In this document: positions 55,279 to 63,192 of the stretch, in pieces
Position numbering within the stretch: the stretch's first letter is position 1
Layout of the letters: each line of letters begins with the position of its first letter
Position numbers and translations under genes: made by a program
Assembly (NCBI RefSeq): GCF_001679485.1
Contig: NZ_LZOZ01000017.1
Coordinates: 62,001 to 126,000, forward strand
Direction: 5' to 3'
Source of the DNA: Haemophilus sp. CCUG 60358
GTDB lineage: Bacteria; Pseudomonadota; Gammaproteobacteria; Enterobacterales; Pasteurellaceae
DNA: 64,000 nt
Notes under the pieces: generated by a model
Database searches by the model: none
What the model was told of the DNA's origin: nothing
What the model saw: only the letters and a program-made list of their open reading frames with translations

Positions 55279-58200
55279 CTACCAACGATACCCTAATTTC
55301 ACCCCAATTGTTCTCTGTTTACTTAATTGTGAACCTTGAGATTGAGCTGCATATACCGACATGTGGAAATGCAAGATCTCCCCACTTAAACCCAATTCTT
55401 TTTGCCAATAACGCCCGAACTGTTGTTGTAAAGTCGCCTGATTGACTTTAGTTTGCACGCGCGCATTTGAAGCATCGACATAATTTACCGAGAAATACGG
55501 TTTAATTGTCACATCTTGAGCTGGTGTAAAGGTGTAATCTACTTTAATCCCTGTAGTATAGCTATTAAATGCTATTTTCGGTGTCTGGATATTCACACCT
55601 TCGTATTGGTAATTTTCGCCTTCAACAAAATGGCGATTTACACCAAGATAAGGCTGAACACCTAATTCTCCTAAACGGAACTGATAGTTCGCATTAAGGC
55701 CATAACTCATCACACGACGATGAATTTTTTGGCTTTGTTCACCTGAAATTTTACTTGAACTCACCCCATAACCGGCGTTAACACCCAATTGCCAATCATG
55801 CCATTGATATTGTGCAAACGCTGACACCATCGTGAGATCCATCTGATTAGAGATCTGCTCATCAAAGGTATTATTAGCACGACCATGTGAGAAAATTGCC
55901 CCAATCCGTCCATTCTCAACTTTTTTCTTAACACCAATTTGGCGTAAATTCATATTTTGTTGATAAGCACGGAAATCATCTGAATCATAACGTTTTTTAT
56001 CTTGCGTAATATTCGTCCATACCGAAAGATCGGAATCCGAAACCAAAACTCTATCAAGCTCATGTTGAACCGAAAGCATGCTATTTACCGTTGCAGACAA
56101 TTCAGAGAGAGCACTATTTGAATAACGACTAATAAGCTCTTTTTGCTTGCGAGCTTCTTCAGCCTTGCGTGCTTCTTCAGCTTTACGAGCCTCTTCAGCT
56201 TTGCGTGCCTCTTCAGCCTTACGAGCTTCTTCAGCCTTGCGTGATTCTTCAGCCTTGCGAGCTTCTTCAGCTTTGCGTGCCTCTTCAGTCTTACGAGCTT
56301 CTTCCGCTTTGCGTGCTTCTTCAGCCTTACGTGCCTCTTCAGCCTTGCGAGCTTCTTCTGCTTTGCGAGCTTCTTCAGCCTTACGGGCTTCTTCCGCTTT
56401 GCGTGCCTCTTCAGCCTTACGAGCTTCTTCGGCTTTGCGTGCCTCTTCCGCTTTACGGGCTTCTTCTGCTTTGCGAGCTTCTTCAGCCTTACGAGCCTCT
56501 TCAGCTTTGCGTGCTTCTTCAGCCTTACGAGCCTCTTCAGCCTTACGAGCCTCTTCAGCTTTGCGAGCCTCTTCAGCTTTGCGAGCTTCTTCAGCCTTAC
56601 GAGCCTCTTCAGCTTTACGTGCTTCTTCCGCTTTACGTGCTTCTTCGGCTTTACGAGCCTCTTCAGCTTTACGAGCTTCTTCGGCTTTGCGTTGTTTTTC
56701 CGCTAGACGTTTGGCTTCTTCCGCTTTATGTTGCTCTTCCGCTTTATGTTGCTCTTCCGCTTTATGTTGCTCTTCGGCTAGGCGTTTCGCTTCTGCCGCT
56801 TTTTGTAGTTCAGCCTCTTTCATTGGGCTATAAAGGCGGTATTGATTGCCGTCTTTGACTAATTCATAACGCCATGTCCCTGCATCCACATAATTATCTG
56901 CGAGAGTAACATTAAGCCCAGAAGATGGCATTTGCTTCAGTGTCATCAGAGTCAGGTGTTCTAAAGCGGTTGGTTCTGCACCTGTATTATGCACTTTTAA
57001 TTTAAAATCACCTTGCGCTTGGCCATTAACTTCTAACTTATCACCTAAATATTGGTGTAAATAAGTACGATAATTAAAAATACCGTTACCATTTAAATTG
57101 CCGCTGATCGTTAACGTATTAAATTGGCTATTGTTCGCTTGAGTAACAAAATCTGGATTCAGCGTAATTTCACTATTATTGAGTGCCAAACTACCTAAAG
57201 TAGTACTTGCAGGCATTGTCCAATTTGCATTTTCTAAATTAACCGTTGTGCTTTCTGTCCCACTAATTTGATGTGAAAAACGACTATTTGCTAAATTAAA
57301 CTGAGCAGAATCTGATAATGTTACATTGCCAATTAACCGAGCATTATTCACAGTGGCATTCGCCTGATTAACAAGGTTTAACGAACCAGTTTGGGTTGCA
57401 TTATGGCTTAATATAAATTGACTATTCTGCGCTAAACTCACGTTACCGATTAAATCAACTAAGCCAGATGCTACCGCACTTGCTGAGTTCATTAGATGCA
57501 CGTTACCATTGACTTTTGTTCTTGGTAATGAATCGATTGTTTTCTGTTCTGTTAGATTTTCTGATTTACATTCTGTTAAGCCAGTCCAATCTGAACGGAT
57601 ACACACCAAATTCTCTTGATTTGGTGTCACACCAAAAGTGACTTTAGCATTATTGCTTAATTGCCAATTACCATTAATTGCAGAAACATTGCGAGAAACG
57701 ACCGCTTGTCCGTTCTGAATTTGGAAATTCTCAGCTGTAAAAGTGCGGTTAATCCAATCATCATCAATGATCACCTCTCCTCGGGTTGAACCTTCCATTT
57801 TGGCATGATTTTGATTTAAATGATTGTAAGCATGAGGCGTTGGACGACCGCTAAAAACTAACGTACCGCCATTTTGCGTGATATTGCCGTTTAAATTTGT
57901 CCCCCCAGAAAGCAACAAATGATTTTCTGCATTAACTGGTTGATAATTCACATTTAAACGACCATTTGTTTTGGCTTTATCTTGCTCACCAAACCAACCG
58001 TTAAATGCGATATATTTTTTATTGGTTAATTGTTTTGCATCACTATTAACAGTGGCATTTCCTGTAATGGTAATATTGGCTGCCTGAGTTTCATTACGGT
58101 TAACCAACATCGCACCTTCATCGATATTTTGAATACGCTCGAAGGTTAATGAATGTCCGTTAAGATCTAAACGCCCACCACGGAAACCAAAATAAATGTT

Positions 58201-59685
58201 GTTTGGATCCACTTGGTTTTCGCTATTCAGTTTAACTGTTGCTCTCCCGCTAACGATCCCGACTTCTTTAAAGGCTTGCTTTTGACCCGCATCATCTGCT
58301 TGTTGATCTAATACAACAAGACCATTACCCACACTCAGGCTTCCTAAGTTTTTCCCTTTACCATTAACAAGTAAGGTTCCCAGCCCAATTTTGGATAAGC
58401 GATCGCCTTCCGGATTATGTACTTGCCATTCAACCGTACTTTCTTCTCCAACAGAGACACCAGCGCCTTGCCAAGTCACGGTGTTATCACTTGGTTTAAC
58501 GGAAAAATCCCCTTCAAAATATAAGCCACCAGCTCCCTGATTTACCGTATTTTCGATAGTCAGTGTACCTTTTCCCATATCCCCTAAGTAGATATTTTTA
58601 CCATGATGTAATGCTGGCGACCATGGATTCGGCCCTTTATAAGTTGGAGCTTCATCACCATTATTTCCGCCACGAGAATCAAATGGTAAAGCGCTATTAT
58701 ACAAACCAATGGTTTGGGAACGTCTGCCATTTTGCGTAATGGTGCCATTTCCATCTTGAGTTGTTTTTAATGTGTAATTTGCGTTATTTAAAAAGAATCT
58801 GGCAGCAAGATCTTGCTCAAGAACCTCTTCAAGATAATCTTGGCGTGCAATTTGATATCCATTGCCCACCGCAGCATAAGGATGCCCTTCACGTAACACA
58901 CCGTTTAATAGCCATTTTCCCTGTTCCTTATCATAAATAAAGAAAGGAGAGCCACTATCACCTTGAGCGCCTGCAATTGGCAATGGACCATATTCATTAG
59001 GGGTTTGCACTCTGCCATTTAAATAGAGATGACCATCTCCCGTGCCGCCATCCATAAAGGTATTACCACCAGTAAGCCAAGCACCGCCATAGGCCAAGTC
59101 TGCGTTTGTATTATTGTTATCATCTTTCCAATATTGGTGACCACTACCGACACGAACACGCATTGGATATTTTTTCAAATCGGTATAAACCTTCCCATTC
59201 ATGCGAGAAACCATTTCAATAGGCGCAACTTCAGTGACAAATTTAGCAAGTCTTGGATGTTGATAGTCTGTCATATAACGGTGCGTACTATCATTTTTAT
59301 AGTTATAACGTTTGACGACTTTATATTTAAAATTGTGCTGATCGGGATTATGTCCTGTCATCCCAAAATCAACATCTTGATAACCTACATTATGTGCAAC
59401 ACTGATTAAGGTTTGATCACCGACCAATGTCGCATATCCACCTTTTGCTAGAGAAGATAAATCAGGCATAGGTACACCTTTCATCATTGTACCTATCATT
59501 TCCCCTTTTTTATTGTAGATATCAATATCTTGAGCACCAACTGTGAACTTCCCTTTATTCTCAGCAAAATCACGATAGTATTGGTAGTTGATACCAAAAT
59601 AAGTATGTCCTGCCGATGCTTGCGAAGCTATCCCTAATGAAACGCAAGCGGTTAAAAAGTTAAGACGAAATGCAATTTTTTTCAT
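55279..59685 (-). CDS. Serine-protease autotransporter (IgA1 protease/Hap family, peptidase S6)
   Basis: 1468 residues. An N-terminal signal peptide (about residues 1-25, ending SQASA) is followed by GHTYFGINYQYYRDFAENKG, a hallmark of S6 proteases. The triad is complete: His98 in SVAHNVGY, Asp140 in YMTDYQHPR and Ser244 in QGDSGSPFF, close to the numbering known for Hap. A long beta-helix passenger follows, then a low-complexity region of thirty RKAEEA-type hexapeptides and a C-terminal autotransporter barrel ending KLGYRW. It could cleave IgA1 or act as an adhesin-protease like Hap; sequence alone does not decide. Confidence 0.93.
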   Translation of the reverse strand: MKKIAFRLNFLTACVSLGIASQASAGHTYFGINYQYYRDFAENKGKFTVGAQDIDIYNKKGEMIGTMMKGVPMPDLSSLAKGGYATLVGDQTLISVAHNVGYQDVDFGMTGHNPDQHNFKYKVVKRYNYKNDSTHRYMTDYQHPRLAKFVTEVAPIEMVSRMNGKVYTDLKKYPMRVRVGSGHQYWKDDNNNTNADLAYGGAWLTGGNTFMDGGTGDGHLYLNGRVQTPNEYGPLPIAGAQGDSGSPFFIYDKEQGKWLLNGVLREGHPYAAVGNGYQIARQDYLEEVLEQDLAARFFLNNANYTLKTTQDGNGTITQNGRRSQTIGLYNSALPFDSRGGNNGDEAPTYKGPNPWSPALHHGKNIYLGDMGKGTLTIENTVNQGAGGLYFEGDFSVKPSDNTVTWQGAGVSVGEESTVEWQVHNPEGDRLSKIGLGTLLVNGKGKNLGSLSVGNGLVVLDQQADDAGQKQAFKEVGIVSGRATVKLNSENQVDPNNIYFGFRGGRLDLNGHSLTFERIQNIDEGAMLVNRNETQAANITITGNATVNSDAKQLTNKKYIAFNGWFGEQDKAKTNGRLNVNYQPVNAENHLLLSGGTNLNGNITQNGGTLVFSGRPTPHAYNHLNQNHAKMEGSTRGEVIIDDDWINRTFTAENFQIQNGQAVVSRNVSAINGNWQLSNNAKVTFGVTPNQENLVCIRSDWTGLTECKSENLTEQKTIDSLPRTKVNGNVHLMNSASAVASGLVDLIGNVSLAQNSQFILSHNATQTGSLNLVNQANATVNNARLIGNVTLSDSAQFNLANSRFSHQISGTESTTVNLENANWTMPASTTLGSLALNNSEITLNPDFVTQANNSQFNTLTISGNLNGNGIFNYRTYLHQYLGDKLEVNGQAQGDFKLKVHNTGAEPTALEHLTLMTLKQMPSSGLNVTLADNYVDAGTWRYELVKDGNQYRLYSPMKEAELQKAAEAKRLAEEQHKAEEQHKAEEQHKAEEAKRLAEKQRKAEEARKAEEARKAEEARKAEEARKAEEARKAEEARKAEEARKAEEARKAEEARKAEEARKAEEARKAEEARKAEEARKAEEARKAEEARKAEEARKAEEARKAEEARKAEEARKAEEARKAEEARKAEEARKTEEARKAEEARKAEESRKAEEARKAEEARKAEEARKAEEARKAEEARKQKELISRYSNSALSELSATVNSMLSVQHELDRVLVSDSDLSVWTNITQDKKRYDSDDFRAYQQNMNLRQIGVKKKVENGRIGAIFSHGRANNTFDEQISNQMDLTMVSAFAQYQWHDWQLGVNAGYGVSSSKISGEQSQKIHRRVMSYGLNANYQFRLGELGVQPYLGVNRHFVEGENYQYEGVNIQTPKIAFNSYTTGIKVDYTFTPAQDVTIKPYFSVNYVDASNARVQTKVNQATLQQQFGRYWQKELGLSGEILHFHMSVYAAQSQGSQLSKQRTIGVKLGYRW
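56152..56691 (-). repeat. Thirty tandem 18-bp units encoding (RKAEEA)30
   Basis: The arginine codons at 56691-56689 and 56151-56149 bound exactly 540 bases, or 30 units of 18 bp. Protein variants are few (one RKTEEA and one RKAEES), while third-codon bases vary, so the peptide is conserved more strongly than the DNA. It is a predicted long charged helix or coiled coil between the passenger and barrel. Three KAEEQH-type units lie just N-terminal. Confidence 0.95.
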
Positions 59686-59813
59686 AAAAATTACCTAAAA
59701 AGACCTCATAATTAAAATAATGAAACATAAAAGTGCGGTTATTTTCTGAAGGGATTTTAATCAAACCATTAAAAGGCACAGAAGAATATAAAGGCAGGAT
59801 TTATGCTATAAAT

Positions 59814-59843
59814 AATGGCTTAAAACGTAAATTTTAAGCCATT
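59814..59843. promoter_or_regulatory. Perfect 12-bp hairpin in the autotransporter 5' leader
   Basis: AATGGCTTAAAA (59814-59825) pairs with TTTTAAGCCATT (59832-59843) around CGTAAA. On the plus strand a T-rich run follows shortly after. It lies between the candidate promoter in repeat copy 2 and the autotransporter start, so it would be in the 5' untranslated region. Confidence 0.65.
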
Positions 59844-59870
59844 AGGATTTTTTAAACTGATTCCTCGTGA

Positions 59871-59922
59871 ATTATACTTGAAACTACAAAGTAGATAAAG
59901 ACGAAAAAGTGCGGCCAGAAAA
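59871..59922 (-). repeat. 52-bp repeat, copy 2, candidate autotransporter promoter
   Basis: 46 of 52 positions match copy 1 upstream of glyQ, in the same orientation. On the minus strand TATAAT (59871-59876) with TTTATC 17 bases upstream points toward the autotransporter start, about 185 bases away. The uptake signal in this copy is altered by one base (AAGTGCGGC). Confidence 0.85.
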
Positions 59923-59981
59923 ATCCTTAATTTTTTTATTTCTCTTAAATTTCATTCATTTTGATGATGAGTTATTTTCAT

Positions 59982-60027
59982 CGCCAGAAGTTTGCGCGCC
60001 AAGCCTCAAATGTGTAAACTGCTGGCG
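59982..60027 (+). promoter_or_regulatory. Leader hairpin before the TonB-dependent receptor
   Basis: CGCCAG (59982-59987) pairs with CTGGCG (60022-60027), and AGTTT (59989-59993) with AAACT (60016-60020), separated by one A-G mismatch. The 22-base loop is unpaired. CTTTTAT follows, so it could act as an attenuator. The conserved boxes of the cobalamin riboswitch are not seen. Confidence 0.5.
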
Positions 60028-60061
60028 CTTTTATACAGACTTTTATCCTAGGGATTTTAAA

Positions 60062-61984
60062 ATGAAAAAAAATGTGATTACTTCAGCGATTTTATTAGCG
60101 ATTCCGGCATTAGCGGCGGCTGAAGACGTGGCAAAATTAGATGTGATTAACGTCTATTCTGCCTCAGCTACCCCAACGAGCCTTCATCAAACGGCTTCTT
60201 CTGTTACCGTTTTAACCGAAAAAGATTTCGCACAACGTAGTGCGACTTATGTCAGTGATGTGTTGAAAACCGTACCGAGTTTAGCTGTTAGCGCATCGGG
60301 CGGTCGTGGCACATTAACTAATGTATTCTTACGTGGTGCGGATGCAAACCACACTGCAGTGATTATTGATGGCGTAAAAGTAAACCCTGTTTCTGGCTAT
60401 GGCTTTGATTTTGGTGGATTAGCATTAAGCAATATCGACCGCATCGAAGTCTTACGCGGCGAGCAATCTGCCCTTTGGGGAAGTGACGCCATGGGTGGTG
60501 TGATTTATATCACCACGAAGAAAGGCTTAGAAAAAGGTAAAACCTTCAACGTTGATTACGATTTCGGCACAGGCTCTAACCGCACAGTAGATGGTTCATT
60601 AACCCTTTCAGGCTCAAATAACGGTTTCTATTACGCTTTACACGGTGATAGCCACCACACCAAAGGCATTTCGGCACTCAGCAAAAACCGCTTTAACTAC
60701 ACCGCACAAGATGGCACAGCGGTAAGTACCGGTGGCTCAAGCGAACGCGATAAATTCCACCGTGATAATGCCTCTCTTCGTTTCGGCTATGACGATAACC
60801 AAAAAGGTTTTGATTTCTTAACCTCCCATAGCAGCCAAACTGCTAACTTTGATAACAGCGCAACGGATGAAAAAGGTCATTACACCCGCACACGTGACAC
60901 CTTGTTCAAATTAAGTGGTTTCTTAGGTAATGACGATGAATTGCTTAAACACAAAGTTGGGGTAAGCCATCTCACAACTGACAGCGATACTGTTGGCTAC
61001 ACATCGGCTTACGATGCAAAAAAACTCAATGCGAACTATCAATTAGACGTCAATTTCGATCGTGAAGGCTCTCTCACACAAGGTTTAAGTTTCTTAACTG
61101 ACTATCAAAAAACAGATTTTAACTCGTCTTATTTCAATAATGCAGGCAATAAAAAACTTATTGAGAAAAGCTTAGCGGCAGAATATCGCTTATTGCACGA
61201 TGCAGATCATAGTTTAAATATTAGTGGTCGTTACACTGACAGCTCTGAATACGAAAACTCATGGACTGGCCGTATCGCTGGCGCTTACCGTTTACACAAT
61301 AATGTGAAAGCACACGCAAGTTTTGGTTCTGCGATTCAAAACCCGACAATCACTGAATATTACGGTTACAACGCGCGCTATATCGGCAACCCTAATTTAC
61401 AACCAGAGAAAAGTTTAGGTGGCGATGTTGGTTTCTTATTTGAAACCAATGATGGTCGTCACAGCTTTGATGTGACTTATTTCGCTCGCAACGTGAAAAA
61501 CGCGATTAGCAGTGAAGTAATCAACTTTACCACTTATGCAAGCCGTGCCGTAAACCTTGAAGGTAAGAGCAAAGTGAAAGGTGTTGAAGTAGCTTATAAC
61601 GGTAAAGTTACCGATGCATTAACTGCTTATGCTAACTACACCTACACGCAAACCCGAGACAGCAAAGGCGCTGAATTGGCACGTCGTCCAAAACATTTGG
61701 CGAACGCGGGCTTAGCATACCAAATCACTGAAAAATTGGGTGCAGATGTAAATGTATCTTACACAGGCAAACGCATGGATACCTACTACTCACCAACTTA
61801 CAGCACACATAAAGTGAAATTGCCATCTTACACCTTGGCAAACTTAGGCGTGAACTATAAAGTAGCGGATAGCTTGACGATTTATGCGAACCTTAACAAC
61901 GTATTCAATAAAAAATACGAAAACGTACTAGGCTATGGTCAAGAAGGACGTAATATTTACGTTGGGTTAAAAGGATCGTTCTAA
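60062..61984 (+). CDS. TonB-dependent outer-membrane receptor (BtuB-like)
   Basis: 640 residues from ATG 60062, which has AGGGA upstream and starts the signal peptide KKNVITSAILLAIPALAAA. Plug-domain signatures are SSVTVLTEKDF, VFLRGADANHTAVIIDGVKVN and IEVLRGEQSALWGSDAMGGVIYI. The C terminus (QEGRNIYVGLKGSF) ends in the Phe typical of outer-membrane barrels. Overall it resembles BtuB. The binding-protein and FecCD-permease genes that follow suggest one uptake system; cobalamin or another chelate is possible. A longer frame from 59909 adds 51 residues that do not look like a signal peptide. Confidence 0.9.
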   Translation: MKKNVITSAILLAIPALAAAEDVAKLDVINVYSASATPTSLHQTASSVTVLTEKDFAQRSATYVSDVLKTVPSLAVSASGGRGTLTNVFLRGADANHTAVIIDGVKVNPVSGYGFDFGGLALSNIDRIEVLRGEQSALWGSDAMGGVIYITTKKGLEKGKTFNVDYDFGTGSNRTVDGSLTLSGSNNGFYYALHGDSHHTKGISALSKNRFNYTAQDGTAVSTGGSSERDKFHRDNASLRFGYDDNQKGFDFLTSHSSQTANFDNSATDEKGHYTRTRDTLFKLSGFLGNDDELLKHKVGVSHLTTDSDTVGYTSAYDAKKLNANYQLDVNFDREGSLTQGLSFLTDYQKTDFNSSYFNNAGNKKLIEKSLAAEYRLLHDADHSLNISGRYTDSSEYENSWTGRIAGAYRLHNNVKAHASFGSAIQNPTITEYYGYNARYIGNPNLQPEKSLGGDVGFLFETNDGRHSFDVTYFARNVKNAISSEVINFTTYASRAVNLEGKSKVKGVEVAYNGKVTDALTAYANYTYTQTRDSKGAELARRPKHLANAGLAYQITEKLGADVNVSYTGKRMDTYYSPTYSTHKVKLPSYTLANLGVNYKVADSLTIYANLNNVFNKKYENVLGYGQEGRNIYVGLKGSF

Positions 61985-62001
61985 TTATTACCCACTAATA
62001 A

Positions 62002-62025
62002 GGGCGTGCTTAGCACGCCTTTTTA
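62002..62025 (+). terminator. Terminator after the TonB receptor
   Basis: GGCGTGC (62003-62009) and GCACGCC (62013-62019) pair around TTA, followed by TTTTT. The next gene starts 33 bases further on. Confidence 0.9.
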
Positions 62026-62057
62026 CATTCTTGATGGCGTAGCGTATCATTATCTAT

Positions 62058-62843
62058 ATGCAAAAAACTCGCTTAATTTTAACCGCACTTTTCCTTCCGT
62101 TTACCGCTCAGGCTTCGGAACAATTTGTCTCGCTTACGCTTTGCAGTGACAGACTGCTTATCGAACTGGCTGAGCCTTCGCAAATTGCTGCTCAATCGCC
62201 TTATTCGAAAAAACCGTTGATGATGTTGGATAAAATCAATACCGACAAACCTGTACTGGAGCCGCAATTAACGGAATTATTGCCCTATTTGGATAAAACT
62301 ATTCTGATTAATGAAACCTTTTATCCACAATTAGTCGCGGAGCTGAAAAAACTCGGTGTGAAGATTATCCCGATTAACGACAGCCCACAAACGCCAGATG
62401 AATTGTTTACGCTGATTCTAGACTTAGGCAAACAACTGGGTAATGAGCAAAAGGCGGCTGATTTAGTAATAAAACTCAAATCACAAAACTTTCACTTAAA
62501 TCGACCGCTTACTGATACACTGGTTTTGTCAGAAACTGGTGTGGTAGAAAGTTATTATCCGCAATATCCCGTGCTGTTAAGTTTACTCGGATTAACACCG
62601 TTAAAAACACCACTTACCGCACAAAATTTCTCGTTAGAAAAAGTGATTTTAAGCCAACCGAATGTGCTCATTTCACTGACTGACAAACAAGGTTACAATG
62701 CACAAGCTGAATTACTGCACCACCCTATGTTGCAAGATTTTTTCAAAAATCAACCGCTTGTCAGCATCCCGATGAAATATACCTATTGCTTTGATCATGG
62801 CGTGTGGCAAGGGGCGGAGAAGATTTATCAACAGTTAAAATAA
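62058..62843 (+). CDS. Periplasmic binding protein of an ABC importer (BtuF/FecB-like)
   Basis: 261 residues with a Sec signal (LILTALFLPFTAQA). FVSLTLCSDRLLIELAEPSQ and LVAELKKLGVKIIPIND show the helical-backbone binding-protein fold of the cobalamin/siderophore class. It is smaller than typical BtuF but complete. It lies between a TonB receptor and a FecCD permease, so it should deliver the same substrate. An uptake signal is embedded in the signal-peptide codons (near 62082). Confidence 0.85.
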   Translation: MQKTRLILTALFLPFTAQASEQFVSLTLCSDRLLIELAEPSQIAAQSPYSKKPLMMLDKINTDKPVLEPQLTELLPYLDKTILINETFYPQLVAELKKLGVKIIPINDSPQTPDELFTLILDLGKQLGNEQKAADLVIKLKSQNFHLNRPLTDTLVLSETGVVESYYPQYPVLLSLLGLTPLKTPLTAQNFSLEKVILSQPNVLISLTDKQGYNAQAELLHHPMLQDFFKNQPLVSIPMKYTYCFDHGVWQGAEKIYQQLK

Positions 62844-62849
62844 TGTAGC

Positions 62850-63146
62850 TGACAAATCTCCCCTACCCCCTCTTTGCTAAAGAGGGGAATTTCATTATTA
62901 AATTAACCCTAGATGACATATTTATATGTCTTTATGTATAAATGATTAGAATAAACCATCAGAATTATAAATCCCGACACTATAATCCCACCCACTCTAC
63001 TAAAGAGAGGTATTGCATGATTAGATTAACCCAAAATAATGTGTTTACAGCTTTTATGTATAAATGATTAAAATAAAACATCAGAATTATAAATCTTGAC
63101 ACTATAATCCCCTCTTTAGCAAAGAGGGGTTAGGGGAGATTTGACA
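62850..63146. mobile_element. Miniature inverted-repeat element B (297 bp, internally duplicated)
   Basis: Terminal inverted repeats of about 41 bp at 62850-62890 and 63106-63146 share the ACAAATCTCCCCTA ends and the CCTCTTTGCTAAAGAGG hairpin with element A. The interior has two copies of a roughly 122-bp unit, each ending ACACTATAATCC (at 62988 and 63110). A decayed middle hairpin (near 62988-63011) separates the units. No ORF or transposase is seen. Confidence 0.82.
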
Positions 63147-63192
63147 AAATCAAATTAACAAATGATATTTGGATTACATAGGAAATTGATCA

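Larger units (their letters stand above)
59686..60061. other. Intergenic region between autotransporter and TonB receptor
   Basis: This 376-base gap holds an uptake signal (near 59731), a perfect hairpin (59814-59843), 52-bp repeat copy 2 (59871-59922) and a second hairpin (59982-60027). No gene is visible; the frame open from 59909 lacks family features before ATG 60062. Confidence 0.7.

Noticed and set aside
56147..56858. Long plus-strand open frames (about 229 residues) opposite the autotransporter repeat
   Set aside because: They are mirror frames of the 18-bp repeat, which lacks stops in all frames. The peptides are low-complexity and the repeat is explained by the minus-strand protein.
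59909..60061. N-terminal extension of the TonB receptor by 51 residues
   Set aside because: The extra residues contain no signal peptide, while a normal one begins at 60062 with a good ribosome-binding site. The region holds an RNA hairpin instead.
62853..63146. CRISPR array, suggested by recurrent hairpin units
   Set aside because: Only three hairpins occur, spaced by a repeated roughly 122-bp unit rather than unique spacers, with inverted ends. No cas genes are nearby.
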